Of a stretch of DNA of 64,000 nucleotides, positions 16,362 to 25,821 are shown one piece after another. The stretch covers positions 2,542,001-2,606,000 of the forward strand of contig NZ_CP025804.1 of assembly GCF_003352085.1 (NCBI RefSeq), given 5' to 3'. The notes beneath the pieces were generated by a model. That model was not told the origin of the DNA. It saw only the letters and a list, made by a program, of their open reading frames with translations, and did no database searches. Both the position numbers and the translations under genes were made by a program. This DNA comes from Sulfitobacter sp. SK012 (lineage in GTDB: Bacteria; Pseudomonadota; Alphaproteobacteria; Rhodobacterales; Rhodobacteraceae). Every line of letters begins with the position of its first letter. Position 1 is the stretch's first letter.

Positions 16362-17270
16362 ATGGCAGACGAGCAGGCAATGTCCGGAAACGGGCAAGAC
16401 CTTCGTATATTTGAATTACACCTAATGGCCCGAGCAGAGATTGCCTTGGGCGAAACCTGTATTGAAGCCCAATCCTATTACAATGAACTGCGCGGCCTTG
16501 CGCAGCGCCAGCATACCCGTGCTTGGCTTGAGGCCAGTATTATGCTTGCGGCGATTGCAAAAATTCGCCCCAGCAAAGCGATCAGCAACATGATGAAACT
16601 GCGCGCCTTGCACGAAAATTCGAACACGCAAGCAGAGTTCAATGTGTTCGAGACCCAAATCAAAGACTACCTTGCGCCGCTGATCTTAACTAACCACGGC
16701 TACCGCGAGGAAATTTTTGCCACGGCGGACCACGACGCCATTTGGGTGCAAGTGGATATCCATCTGCGGACATTGCGGCGCGCGGGTTACGAAGTGTTTC
16801 TGAACTCGGGCACATTGCTGGGCATTGTTCGCGATGCCCAGTTGATTGATCATGATGATGATGTTGATTTAGCGATTATGCTTTGGGCCAATAGCGCCGA
16901 AGAAGCAGCTGAGGAATGGACCGCGCTGCGCGCCAAACTGATCGCGCATGATCTGTTTGAGGCTGATGTTCCGGGAATGCCGGGCATCTACAAATTGCGC
17001 CGGGCAGGCACCATCGAGATTGATCTGTTTCCCGCATGGCTGCAAGACGACCGCGTCTTTGTTTATCCTCATACCAGCGGCGGTCTTGCGGCAGAAGATG
17101 TGCTGCCGTTGCAACCTTGCAGGCTCACGGGACAGGCGCTGCCTGCGTTCCCCGAACGGATGCTTGCCGAAAATTACGGGCCTGGCTGGGAAACCCCGGA
17201 CCCACTCTTTAAATTTCCTTGGGCTGCAGCCAACAAACGCTTTGCCCCTTTTCTCGAAAGTCTTGGCTAA
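16362..17270 (+). CDS. LicD/fukutin-like phosphotransferase domain protein
   Basis: The 302-residue protein has a helical N-terminal half (about 1-125) of unknown role and a nucleotidyltransferase-like C-terminal half with GTLLGIVRD (150-158) and the acidic cluster IDHDDDVDLA (162-171), the metal-binding hallmark of the LicD family. LicD and fukutin proteins transfer phosphocholine, ribitol phosphate or glycerol phosphate from CDP carriers to glycans. The TAA overlaps the ATG of a CTP:phosphoglycerol-type cytidylyltransferase gene (TAATG), so donor synthesis and transfer are probably coupled. No signal peptide is present. Confidence 0.78.
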   Translation: MADEQAMSGNGQDLRIFELHLMARAEIALGETCIEAQSYYNELRGLAQRQHTRAWLEASIMLAAIAKIRPSKAISNMMKLRALHENSNTQAEFNVFETQIKDYLAPLILTNHGYREEIFATADHDAIWVQVDIHLRTLRRAGYEVFLNSGTLLGIVRDAQLIDHDDDVDLAIMLWANSAEEAAEEWTALRAKLIAHDLFEADVPGMPGIYKLRRAGTIEIDLFPAWLQDDRVFVYPHTSGGLAAEDVLPLQPCRLTGQALPAFPERMLAENYGPGWETPDPLFKFPWAAANKRFAPFLESLG

Positions 17271-17695
17271 TGTTAAAACGGCCTCCACAGCGAACCATCC
17301 TGACCTATGGCACGTTTGACCTTTTTCACCACGGTCATGCACGATTGCTGTCAAGGCTGACTGCATTGGGCAATGAAGTGATCGTAGGCTGTTCCACGGA
17401 CGCGTTTAATGCCGCGAAAGGCAAGCAAAGCACCCTGCCCTATGCGCAACGGCGCGCCATCCTGGAAAGTTGCCGCTATGTAACGCACGTTATTGCGGAA
17501 GAAGACTGGGATCAAAAAAGAACTGATATTGTGAACTACAATGCCTCAGTGTTTGCGATGGGCGATGATTGGGAAGGCCGATTTGACGATCTAAGCGACC
17601 TCGCAGAGGTCATATATCTGCCACGGACCAAGGACATTTCCAGCAGCCTATTGCGGACTCGATTGACCTTGGAAGACATACGCGTCGCAGGTTAA
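17270..17695 (+). CDS. Glycerol-3-phosphate cytidylyltransferase-like (TagD family)
   Basis: The 141-residue protein has GTFDLFHHGHARLL (HxGH nucleotide site) near residue 13, GDDWEGRFD near 96 and the RTKDISSSLLR end, all standard in TagD/GCT proteins that form CDP-glycerol from CTP and glycerol 3-phosphate. The length equals that of small TagD enzymes. It overlaps the stop of the LicD-like gene by one base. A longer in-frame start at 17219 lies inside that gene and is unlikely. Ethanolamine- or choline-phosphate specificity cannot be excluded. Confidence 0.82.
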   Translation: MLKRPPQRTILTYGTFDLFHHGHARLLSRLTALGNEVIVGCSTDAFNAAKGKQSTLPYAQRRAILESCRYVTHVIAEEDWDQKRTDIVNYNASVFAMGDDWEGRFDDLSDLAEVIYLPRTKDISSSLLRTRLTLEDIRVAG

Positions 17696-17969
17696 CTCAA
17701 CTATAGGTTTCTCCAGCTCCGAAGACGCCACTCAGATCTAGAATTCGACACCTGTGTCTCCATTCTTGCGACAATACCTATTGAGTGAGCATAAGTGTTT
17801 CTAAAACCTACTAAAAAACCATCAGCAAGTGGGCTTTTTTGTGCTTTCTTTGCCGATTGAAGATATTTATACTCAAATGCATCTGACCGGGATTGTGTCA
17901 ACTGCAACCTTAGGTTAGTTCCTGTTACATTAGAGTAATTAATACTAGAAGAGCCATTGGAGCTACCTG
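17696..17969. other. AT-rich interval without a recognised gene
   Basis: The 274-bp stretch between the TagD-like gene and the MFS gene is clearly richer in A and T than its surroundings. A 68-codon frame on the minus strand (TTG start at 17907) has no ribosome site and no recognisable motif. There is no tRNA or obvious repeat. It may be the scar of a past insertion. Confidence 0.4.
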
Positions 17970-19214
17970 TTGCCGCCTACAAGTCAAGACTTCCGAATGG
18001 GGCGCGCCGAGTTCGTAGCGTTGATTGCGATGATTTTCGCAACGATTGCTTTCTCCATCGACGCCATGTTGCCTGCCATGCCCGAAATTGCAGCAGAGCT
18101 CACACCTGACCTGCCACATCGTGCGCCTTTGGTTCTCAGCGCCTTTTTGATTGGCATGGGCATTGGTACCTTCTTTACTGGCCCTCTGTCGGATGCCTTT
18201 GGGCGCAAGAAAGTCATATATGGGGGTGCGGCTCTCTATATCGTTGCGGCTGGGCTTGCTTGGTATGCTCAATCGCTTGAAATGATGCTGATTGCCCGCG
18301 TGTTCCAAGGTTTGGGCGCTTCGGGCCCGCGTGTGGTCGCCCTTGCAGTCATCCGCGATCTCTATTCGGGCCGCCAAATGGCGCAGATATCTTCAATCGT
18401 GATGGTGATTTTTACTCTTGTACCAGCCGTAGCGCCTGCCTTGGGTGCCCTAATCATCAGCACCGCTGGTTGGCGTGCAATCTTTCTGGCGTTCATTGTG
18501 TTTGCCGCAATCTACTTGATTTGGATGGCTATTCGGCTGCCCGAAACCCTTGCGGTTGAGCGTCGCCGTCCGTTGCGTGCAAGGTTGATGCTCCAGGCCG
18601 TGCGAGAAATATTCGCCCACCGTGTCGTCCGCCTGTCGATCCTTGTTCAGTCGCTGGCCATGGCCATGCTGTTTATTACCTTGATGATGGTTCAACAGAT
18701 CTATGCCGAAGTCTATGACAGGGCCGCATCGTTTCCCTATTGGTTCGGCGTTGTCGCCGCGATTTCCGCAACTGCGAGCGTGCTCAACGCGCTTCTGGTT
18801 GTGCGCTACGGAATGCAGCGGCTGATCACGATCGCCTTTGGCCTGCAGATCCTTTTGTCGCTTGTTTTTGTCTACTTTGACCTTGGCGAAAGGATGTATG
18901 GCTTTGCATTCTTTGTTGGCTGGCAGACCTATTTGTTCTTCCAAGCGGGCCTGACGTTGGGCAACCTGAACGCCTTGGCGATGGAGCCGATGGGCCATAT
19001 CGCGGGCACTGCCGCGAGTGTAATCAGCGCTGTTGCAACGGTCATAGCGGCGCTAATTTCAATCCCTATTGGGACGTTGTTTGACGGTACCGCACATCCA
19101 CTAACAATCGCTGTTTTGGTTCTTGCGACACTGGCTTTTGGATTGATGATGTATCTAGGTCGGGTGGTGCGCAGCGCGGCATCAACATCAGCAACCCCCG
19201 CACCGGCCCCCTAA
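17970..19214 (+). CDS. MFS drug-efflux transporter, Bcr/CflA family
   Basis: The 414-residue protein has twelve predicted membrane helices, the SIDAMLPAMPEI motif in helix 1 and GPLSDAFGRKKVIYGG (motif A) after helix 2, typical of Bcr/CflA proton antiporters for chloramphenicol-like or sulfonamide-type compounds. A TTG at 17970 is taken as start because GGAG lies seven bases before it; the first ATG (17997) has no ribosome site. The natural substrate is unknown. It ends 3 bp from the end of mfd on the other strand. Confidence 0.87.
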   Translation: MPPTSQDFRMGRAEFVALIAMIFATIAFSIDAMLPAMPEIAAELTPDLPHRAPLVLSAFLIGMGIGTFFTGPLSDAFGRKKVIYGGAALYIVAAGLAWYAQSLEMMLIARVFQGLGASGPRVVALAVIRDLYSGRQMAQISSIVMVIFTLVPAVAPALGALIISTAGWRAIFLAFIVFAAIYLIWMAIRLPETLAVERRRPLRARLMLQAVREIFAHRVVRLSILVQSLAMAMLFITLMMVQQIYAEVYDRAASFPYWFGVVAAISATASVLNALLVVRYGMQRLITIAFGLQILLSLVFVYFDLGERMYGFAFFVGWQTYLFFQAGLTLGNLNALAMEPMGHIAGTAASVISAVATVIAALISIPIGTLFDGTAHPLTIAVLVLATLAFGLMMYLGRVVRSAASTSATPAPAP

Positions 19215-19217
19215 ATC

Positions 19218-22200
19218 TTAGGTTACCTTGCGCGCCTTGTTGGCTTTTTCCTTGGCGATCACATGTTCAGCCAGATCGCGCGCAATCGCAAAGCCACCCT
19301 TGATCTTGTCTGCGTCTGACTTCCAGTCGCGACGCACAACGATCTTGTTGTCTTTAACCTTGGCCAACCCGCGCTGGTCCTGAAGGAACGTGACCAGACC
19401 TTCAGGTGACGCGAATTTGTCGTTGTGGAATTGGATAGTTGCGCCCCTTGGGCCGCCATCCAACTTGGCAATGCCTGCACGTTTACACATCGCTTTGATC
19501 CGAACGACCAACATCAACGTGTTGACCTCGCGCGGCAATTTGCCAAAACGGTCGATCAATTCAGCGGCAAAACCTTCGAGCTCCACCTTCGTGGTCAACT
19601 CAGACAGGCGGCGATACAGGCCTAACCGCACATCTAGATCCGGTACGTAGATTTCCGGAATTAGAACGGGCACGCCTAGGTTGATCTGCGGTGCCCATTG
19701 TCCGTCATCGCCGGCAAGGCCTTCCAGCTCTCCGGACCTGATCTTGGCGATCGCCTCTTCGAGCATCGATTGATAAAGCTCAAATCCAACATCGCGCATC
19801 TGACCTGATTGCTCTTCACCCAGCAGGTTCCCTGCCCCGCGAATATCGAGATCCTGTGAGGCGAGCGTAAAGCCTGCTCCAAGCGTATCAAGACTGCCCA
19901 GAACCCTCAGGCGCTTCTCAGCCAACGGCGTGAGCTTGGCGCGCGGTTTGGTTGTTAGATACGCATAGGCACGGGTTTTGGAGCGGCCAACACGGCCTCG
20001 GATTTGATAAAGCTGCGCCAGGCCGAACATATCCGCCCGGTGCACAACCATCGTGTTGGCCGTCGGAATATCGAGGCCCGATTCAACAATCGTTGTGGCC
20101 AGCAGGATGTCGAATTTACCGTCATAAAAAGCGTTCATTCGGTCATCAAGTTCGCCTGCGGCCATCTGGCCATGGGCAATCACGTAGCTCAACTCTGGCA
20201 GTTGTTCTTTGAGGAATGCCTCAATCTCAGGCAGATCACTGATCCGCGGCACCACATAGAACGACTGTCCGCCGCGATAATGTTCGCGCAACAACGCTTC
20301 GCGCAAAGTCACCGCGTCGAATTCGGACACATAAGTGCGGATGGCCAACCGGTCGACGGGCGGTGTGCCGATGATGCTTAGGTCGCGCACACCGGTAAGG
20401 CTTAGTTGCAAGGTGCGCGGGATTGGCGTCGCCGTCAGGGTCAGCACATGGATATCCGTGCGCATCGACTTCAGACGTTCTTTATGGGTCACGCCAAAAT
20501 GCTGTTCTTCGTCGATGACCAACAGACCAAGCTCTTTAAACCGAATGCCTTTGGCCAGCAGCGCATGGGTGCCGATGACGATATCAACGGTGCCCTTCGT
20601 CATGCCGTCTCGGGTCAGATTGGCGTCCTTGGTGCTGACAAAGCGGCTAAGCTGGCGCACTTCGATGGGAAATCCGCGAAAGCGTTCTGCAAAGCTCTTG
20701 TAGTGCTGACGTGCCAGCAATGTCGTCGGCGCGATCACTGCGACCTGAACGCCCGACATGGCCGCCACAAAGGCCGCGCGCATCGCGACTTCGGTTTTGC
20801 CAAAGCCCACATCGCCGCACACCAGACGGTCCATCGGTTTGCCGCTGGTTAAATCATCGATGACATCGCCGATGGCGCTCATCTGATCGTCGGTTTCGGT
20901 ATAAGGGAAGCGTGCAGAAAACGCGTCCCACATGCCGGGGGGCGGCTCAAGTACGGGGGCTCTGCGCAACGCCCGCTCAGCGGCAATACGGATCAGCTTG
21001 TCGGCCATCTCGCGGATGCGTTCCTTAAGCTTGGCCTTTTTGGATTGCCACGCGCCGCCGCCTAGTTTGTCGAGCAGCCCTTCCTCATGGCCATATTTCG
21101 ACAGCAGCTCGATGTTCTCGACAGGCAAGTACAGTTTCGATTCTGCAGCATATTCCAGCACCAGACACTCATGCGCGGCGCCCGCAGCCGTGATCACTTC
21201 CATGCCCAGATAGCGGCCAATGCCGTGATCCACGTGAACAACCAGATTGCCAGGAGTCAGGCTTTGGACTTCGGACAGAAAGTTCTCGGCCCGGCGTTTG
21301 CGTTTCGGAGCGCGGATCAAGCGGTCGCCCAAAACGTCCTGTTCGGAAATAACCGACATCCCGTCCGCCTCAAACCCATGCTCCAACGCCCAAACGGCGA
21401 GATAGAGCCCGCGTTTGCCGATGCGGTTTGCGCTTGGGATTGGGACGGCCTCGGCCAGGCCTTCGTCTTCGATTAGCCCTGTAAGGCGTTCACGCGCGCC
21501 TTCGGAATAGCTCGCAATAAGCACCGGACCATCTTGAAGCTTTGCGTTAATATGCGTGGCCAAAGCCCCAAAAAGGCTAATAGATTCCTGCTGGCGCTCT
21601 GGTGAGAAATTTCGCCCAATGCGCCCACCTGCATCCAAAACCTGCGGACCCGTGGGCTGTGCCAATGGAACCAATTGGATCACGCGCCGGTCAGAAACCG
21701 CAGTGTCCCACGCGGCCTCATCCAGATAGAGCCCATCTGGCGGCGCAGGTTTGTACACACTGTCCATCTTTGAGCGATTTGCCATCGCAATTTTGCGGGT
21801 CTCATACTGATCCGCGACGCTTTCCCAGCGGGCCAGCCGAGTCGGTGTCACCTGATCATCCAGCGCAATCGTCGCTTTGGGTAAGTAGTCAAATAACGTC
21901 TCGAGGGTGTCGTGGAAAAACGCCAACCAATGTTCAGCGCCTTGATGTTTGCGGCCAGCTGATATGGCTTCATAAAGCGGATCATCAGTACCTGCCGCAC
22001 CAAATTCGATGCGGTAGTTTTGGCGAAAACGCGTTATTGCGGCCTCGTCCAGAATGACTTCGCTCACCGGGGCCAGTTCAACGAGTTCAAGCTTTTCAGT
22101 GGTGCGCTGAGTCGCAGGGTCAAACCGTCGCGCGCCGTCCAGTGTGTCCCCAAACAAGTCCAGACGCACCGGGCCCAGATCACCGGGCGGGTAAATGTCG

Positions 22201-22685
22201 ATGATGCCCCCGCGAACGGCATAGTCGCCCGGCTCCATCACCGTTGGGCTTTGAACAAACCCCATCCGGACCAGAAAATGGCGCAGCGCTTTTTCATCGA
22301 CGCGGTTGCCAACTTGGGCTGAAAACGCAGCATCCCGCAAAGTGGCACGCGCCGGAACGCGCTGCGTGGCAGCGCCCAACGTTGTCAGCAGAATGAACTT
22401 TTCCGGCATTGCGTGCACCAAAGCCGCAAGTGTGGCCATGCGCTGCGCCGAAATATCGGCATTGGGCGAAATGCGGTCATAAGGCAGGCAGTCCCATCCG
22501 GGAAAGGTCACAACCGGTAAATCAGGCGCGAAAAACCGCAGTGCGGCCTGCATTGCCGCCATCCGTTTGTCATCGCGCGCGACATGGACAACCGGGGTTC
22601 CGGCCGTTTCAAGTTCGCGCAACAAAAGCTGGGCGTCATATCCCTCAGGCGCGCCGGACAGCGTGATATGGGTAGATGGTCTCAT
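19218..22685 (-). CDS. mfd: Transcription-repair coupling factor Mfd
   Basis: The 1155-residue protein has the complete Mfd plan: UvrB-like N-terminal domains (about 1-340), the RNA polymerase interaction domain (PGNLVVHVDHGIGRYLGME near 480), a RecG-like translocase with Walker A GDVGFGKTE and the box DEEQHFG, QIRGRVGRS in motif VI, and the C-terminal autoinhibitory domain. It removes stalled RNA polymerase at lesions and recruits UvrA. The ATG at 22685 starts at MRPSTHITLSG; a TTG at 22721 would only add 12 residues. Confidence 0.95.
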   Translation of the reverse strand: MRPSTHITLSGAPEGYDAQLLLRELETAGTPVVHVARDDKRMAAMQAALRFFAPDLPVVTFPGWDCLPYDRISPNADISAQRMATLAALVHAMPEKFILLTTLGAATQRVPARATLRDAAFSAQVGNRVDEKALRHFLVRMGFVQSPTVMEPGDYAVRGGIIDIYPPGDLGPVRLDLFGDTLDGARRFDPATQRTTEKLELVELAPVSEVILDEAAITRFRQNYRIEFGAAGTDDPLYEAISAGRKHQGAEHWLAFFHDTLETLFDYLPKATIALDDQVTPTRLARWESVADQYETRKIAMANRSKMDSVYKPAPPDGLYLDEAAWDTAVSDRRVIQLVPLAQPTGPQVLDAGGRIGRNFSPERQQESISLFGALATHINAKLQDGPVLIASYSEGARERLTGLIEDEGLAEAVPIPSANRIGKRGLYLAVWALEHGFEADGMSVISEQDVLGDRLIRAPKRKRRAENFLSEVQSLTPGNLVVHVDHGIGRYLGMEVITAAGAAHECLVLEYAAESKLYLPVENIELLSKYGHEEGLLDKLGGGAWQSKKAKLKERIREMADKLIRIAAERALRRAPVLEPPPGMWDAFSARFPYTETDDQMSAIGDVIDDLTSGKPMDRLVCGDVGFGKTEVAMRAAFVAAMSGVQVAVIAPTTLLARQHYKSFAERFRGFPIEVRQLSRFVSTKDANLTRDGMTKGTVDIVIGTHALLAKGIRFKELGLLVIDEEQHFGVTHKERLKSMRTDIHVLTLTATPIPRTLQLSLTGVRDLSIIGTPPVDRLAIRTYVSEFDAVTLREALLREHYRGGQSFYVVPRISDLPEIEAFLKEQLPELSYVIAHGQMAAGELDDRMNAFYDGKFDILLATTIVESGLDIPTANTMVVHRADMFGLAQLYQIRGRVGRSKTRAYAYLTTKPRAKLTPLAEKRLRVLGSLDTLGAGFTLASQDLDIRGAGNLLGEEQSGQMRDVGFELYQSMLEEAIAKIRSGELEGLAGDDGQWAPQINLGVPVLIPEIYVPDLDVRLGLYRRLSELTTKVELEGFAAELIDRFGKLPREVNTLMLVVRIKAMCKRAGIAKLDGGPRGATIQFHNDKFASPEGLVTFLQDQRGLAKVKDNKIVVRRDWKSDADKIKGGFAIARDLAEHVIAKEKANKARKVT

Positions 22686-22724
22686 GTTAGGGTCATGTGG
22701 CGTGCTGGTGCGATTTGTCAAACG

Positions 22725-23246
22725 TCAAAACGGGCCGACGGTCAGGTTCTGGAACATCCCCCAAAGCGCCGTAACAAAGATTGAGACCATACCGATGATT
22801 TGCGTGTACAGCCGGTGCCGTGTCAGGCGGCGGCGCAACCGCTCGCCCTCGGCGCCTTCTTGTTGGATCAACCGCGCGGTTGACAAACTAAGCAGTGCCA
22901 CCACGCTCAGCGGCAACGCGAGCAACATCAAGGCTTGGGCAAATTCCATTCCGTAATAGAACCCCAACAACGCCAGCATCGTGAGGAAAAAGCACCCGAA
23001 TCCTAACAACCACAGGCCAGAAACCTGCGCGATATAGAGCATCCGATTGGTGTTAATGCGCACCATGTCCTCTAGGTCCGTTTCCGCTTCGCCGCCATGA
23101 CGGCGCGCGCGCAAAACCATGTCAAAGGGCACGCCCAGTACATAATGGCTGCTGGTGGACCACACGACGGCAAGCACAATCCAAAACCAAAGGTTCGAGA
23201 ACGAGCGCATGTCGATTAATTCAAAGAGGTTGTTGTACCAGTCCAA
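22725..23246 (-). CDS. Conserved membrane protein (family labelled SufBCD-complex component)
   Basis: The 173-residue protein has about four membrane helices (19-38, 80-100, 105-125, 148-165) and the conserved start WYNNLFELIDMRSFSNLWFWI. Similar proteins in Rhodobacterales are often annotated as a component of the SufBCD complex, but I see nothing that proves a role in iron-sulfur assembly. The start is TTG at 23246, preceded by a weak AGAGA; the alternative ATG at 23210 would remove the conserved N-terminus. It lies upstream of mfd on the same strand. Confidence 0.65.
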   Translation of the reverse strand: MDWYNNLFELIDMRSFSNLWFWIVLAVVWSTSSHYVLGVPFDMVLRARRHGGEAETDLEDMVRINTNRMLYIAQVSGLWLLGFGCFFLTMLALLGFYYGMEFAQALMLLALPLSVVALLSLSTARLIQQEGAEGERLRRRLTRHRLYTQIIGMVSIFVTALWGMFQNLTVGPF

Positions 23247-23364
23247 GTCAAATCTCTATTGGGTAATTGCGCCGTACATATCGGGGCTTTGCGGCAATTC
23301 CTACCCTTGAGGCGCGCAAAAATTCATGGCACGACTTTGGGTGAACTTAGTGAGGTATTTTTGC

Positions 23365-24369
23365 ATGGCTCCGACACCCATTTCCGCCCCCTTTCCTGCG
23401 GCCCGCTTACGCCGCACACGCCAGTCAGAAGGCATTCGGGGCTTGGTGCGTGAAAACGGCCTAAGTGCCGCGGATTTGATCTGGCCGGTCTTTGTGCGTT
23501 CTGGGACGGAAATCGAAGAACCAGTGCCCTCGATGCCCGGCGTGATGCGCCGATCAGTGGACAAAATCGTGGACGCCGCCCACGAGGCAGAGGCCTTGGG
23601 GATCGGTGCCATCTGTATCTTCCCCTATACCGGGATCGAAGAACGCACTGAGGATTGCACAGGCGCTTGGGATCCTGAAAACCATACCAACCGCGCCATT
23701 CGCGCGATTAAAGCGGCGGTGCCGAGTTTAACTGTGATGACAGATGTGGCGCTGGATACCTATAATATCAACGGCCATGACGGCTTTGTTGAGAATGGCG
23801 AGATCGTCAATGACCGCACGGTCGAAGCGCTGGTCTGGATGGCGCTGGCACAAGCCGATGCCGGTGCCGACATCATCGGGCCCTCAGATATGATGGACGG
23901 ACGTATTGGCGCGATCCGAACGGGGCTTGAGGCGAAGGGCCATCAAAACGTGATGATCCTAAGTTATGCGGCCAAATATGCGTCCGCGTTTTATGGACCA
24001 TTTCGGGATGCGGTAGGCGCCTCTTCAGCACTGAGCGGCGACAAAAAGACCTATCAGATGGATCCGGCCAATTCCGATGAGGCGCTGCGTCTGGTTGCCC
24101 GCGATCTTGGTGAAGGTGCGGATATGGTCATGGTCAAGCCGGGGATGCCCTATCTCGACATTTGCCGGCGAGTAAAAGACACATTTGGCGCGCCGACCTT
24201 TGCCTATCAGGTGTCTGGCGAATACAGCATGATCAAGGCCGCCGCCGCTCAAGGGTGGATCGACGAAGAACGCGTGATGATGGAAAGCTTGATGGCCTTC
24301 AAACGGGCCGGCTGTGACGGGGTGTTAACGTATTTCGCACCGGCTGCCGCGAAGATATTAGGCAGGTAA
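23365..24369 (+). CDS. hemB: Delta-aminolevulinic acid dehydratase (porphobilinogen synthase)
   Basis: The 334-residue enzyme condenses two molecules of 5-aminolevulinate to porphobilinogen for heme, and for bacteriochlorophyll where present. The two Schiff-base lysines are in SYAAKYAS and VMVKPGMP. The metal region is DVALDTYNINGHDG, with Asp in place of the zinc Cys triad, marking the magnesium-dependent type seen in Rhodobacterales. The ATG at 23365 has GAGG nine bases upstream; an in-frame ATG at 23326 is less likely. Confidence 0.95.
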   Translation: MAPTPISAPFPAARLRRTRQSEGIRGLVRENGLSAADLIWPVFVRSGTEIEEPVPSMPGVMRRSVDKIVDAAHEAEALGIGAICIFPYTGIEERTEDCTGAWDPENHTNRAIRAIKAAVPSLTVMTDVALDTYNINGHDGFVENGEIVNDRTVEALVWMALAQADAGADIIGPSDMMDGRIGAIRTGLEAKGHQNVMILSYAAKYASAFYGPFRDAVGASSALSGDKKTYQMDPANSDEALRLVARDLGEGADMVMVKPGMPYLDICRRVKDTFGAPTFAYQVSGEYSMIKAAAAQGWIDEERVMMESLMAFKRAGCDGVLTYFAPAAAKILGR

Positions 24370-24428
24370 TTAGGGCTTGTTTCTGGGCTGTGATTGACTG
24401 CGGAATCCCCGCCTCCACCGTTATTTAT

Positions 24429-24980
24429 CTACCTTTGGGCTAAGGTCGCCACAAAGACTTCAGTATCGTCGTTTGATAGATTTTGATCCAACAAGAACCC
24501 ATGCTTTCGCAAGATGTGCGCTGATGCTCCGTTGCCCTTGGCAACACCACCAATCAAGGTCATGGGCACCTTTTTTTGCGCTTCGAGCAAGAGACCTTTA
24601 ATCAGCTCTGATGCATAGCCCTGCCCCCATGCCGCTTCAGATAATAGGTACCCGATATGGACCTTCACTTCGGCCTCTGGCTCCGATCCGTTTACGAGGA
24701 ACATTAGTCCGATGAGCGTGTTGGATTGTTCGTCGCAAATTAGGTAGACATCGCTTTCATCAGATCGCTCGCCAATCCACTTTAGAACGTCTTCGGTCGT
24801 CTGATTTACTTGAAATGACGGTGGAAGGTGTTTGAGAACAATCGGTGTCAAAATAGTCGCCAAATTCTCCGCCAATTGATGCCTTGTTTCGCCACTTCCC
24901 GTTGCCCAAGACCAGTGCAGTATTGATAATCTACTGGTCCGAAAATCATCTACCAATTGTGGGGCTGAGACAGGTTTCAT
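24429..24980 (-). CDS. GNAT family N-acetyltransferase
   Basis: The 183-residue protein follows the RimJ/RimL-like acetyltransferase layout: an N-terminal helix pair, a central strand (VYLICDEQSNTLIGLMFL) and the acetyl-CoA segment IGYLLSEAAWGQGYASELIKGLL near residues 108-130, then GVAKGNGASAHILRKHGF near 145. The substrate is not known. It is isolated, convergent with hemB, with a 218-bp upstream region. Confidence 0.8.
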   Translation of the reverse strand: MKPVSAPQLVDDFRTSRLSILHWSWATGSGETRHQLAENLATILTPIVLKHLPPSFQVNQTTEDVLKWIGERSDESDVYLICDEQSNTLIGLMFLVNGSEPEAEVKVHIGYLLSEAAWGQGYASELIKGLLLEAQKKVPMTLIGGVAKGNGASAHILRKHGFLLDQNLSNDDTEVFVATLAQR

Positions 24981-25198
24981 AAGCTCTTTTTAGCATGAAT
25001 TCTCTCTAGTACACCATGTTTGCCCAGTGTGTTCAAAAACCAGGAAAGCTCCATAAACATGCCTCTCACCCTGCAACAGCGGTAATTTGCCCAAGCGGGG
25101 CCAAATTACATGACAAGCGGCAGGATTATGCCTATTGTGCTCGTTAAGTCGGAATAACCGGCATGAGCAGACTATATAAACAAATACAGGCGGAAATT

Positions 25199-25765
25199 AT
25201 GACAAATTCAATCGTGTCTCGGCGCGCGTTTTCTTTCGGTTTGCTTGCGGGCACCGGAACGTTGGCAGCGTGTGGAAATGGCATCGGCAGCGGCGGGGCA
25301 AGCACCATCGACGCGCGCGTCGCAGCAACGCTCGAAGAGATGTATAGCACCTATCCCAACACGCAAGCGCTGGCTGAAAAGGCCAATGGGATGCTGATTA
25401 TGCCGCTGATTACCGAAGCGGGTCTTGGCTTTGGTGGCTCATACGGGCGCGGCGCGTTGCGGGTGAATGACGTTACCGTCGATTATTACTCGGTGACCAG
25501 CGCATCGGGTGGCCTGCAGATCGGTGCGGCACAATATGCCCACGTGCTGTTCTTTATGACCAATGACGCACTTGAGGGCTTCCGGCGTTCGCCTGGTTGG
25601 GCCGCTGGTGCCGATCTGGAATACGTGATCTCTGATCTAGGTGACAGTGTGAATGCGGATACGACCACTGCGTTGGCTCCCGTGCTGGCTGCTGTCTTTG
25701 GTCAAGCAGGTCTGCGCGTCGGTGCGACACTTGAAGGAACAAAATACTCGCGCATCATTCCATAA
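25199..25765 (+). CDS. Tat-exported lipoprotein with SYLF (Ysc84-like) domain
   Basis: The 188-residue protein begins MTNSIVSRRAFSFG, where SRRAFSF fits a twin-arginine signal, and the leader ends in the lipobox LAAC with Cys25. The mature part shows the SYLF/Ysc84 domain (GLGFGGSYGRGAL, QIGAAQYAHVLFFM, ADLEYVISDLGDS), a lipid-binding fold. The ATG at 25199 has AGG eight bases before it, whereas the ATG at 25163 would place 12 residues ahead of the signal. The role is probably in envelope lipid binding; nothing more specific can be said. Confidence 0.82.
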   Translation: MTNSIVSRRAFSFGLLAGTGTLAACGNGIGSGGASTIDARVAATLEEMYSTYPNTQALAEKANGMLIMPLITEAGLGFGGSYGRGALRVNDVTVDYYSVTSASGGLQIGAAQYAHVLFFMTNDALEGFRRSPGWAAGADLEYVISDLGDSVNADTTTALAPVLAAVFGQAGLRVGATLEGTKYSRIIP

Positions 25766-25782
25766 ACCGCGGACCCATCGAC

Positions 25783-25821
25783 AAAAAAAAAGGGCGTAGT
25801 GCTTTGGCGCTTCGCCTTTTT
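25783..25821. terminator. Bidirectional intrinsic terminator
   Basis: An imperfect stem of about 15 bp (left arm AAAAGGGCGTAGTGC, right arm GCGCTTCGCCTTTTT) around TTTG is flanked by A and T runs. It lies between the SYLF gene and the convergent receptor-like gene, whose stop codon it touches. Confidence 0.7.

Noticed and set aside
17701..17907. 68-codon frame on the minus strand as an integrase remnant
   Set aside because: No integrase motif could be recognised and the start is a TTG without ribosome site.
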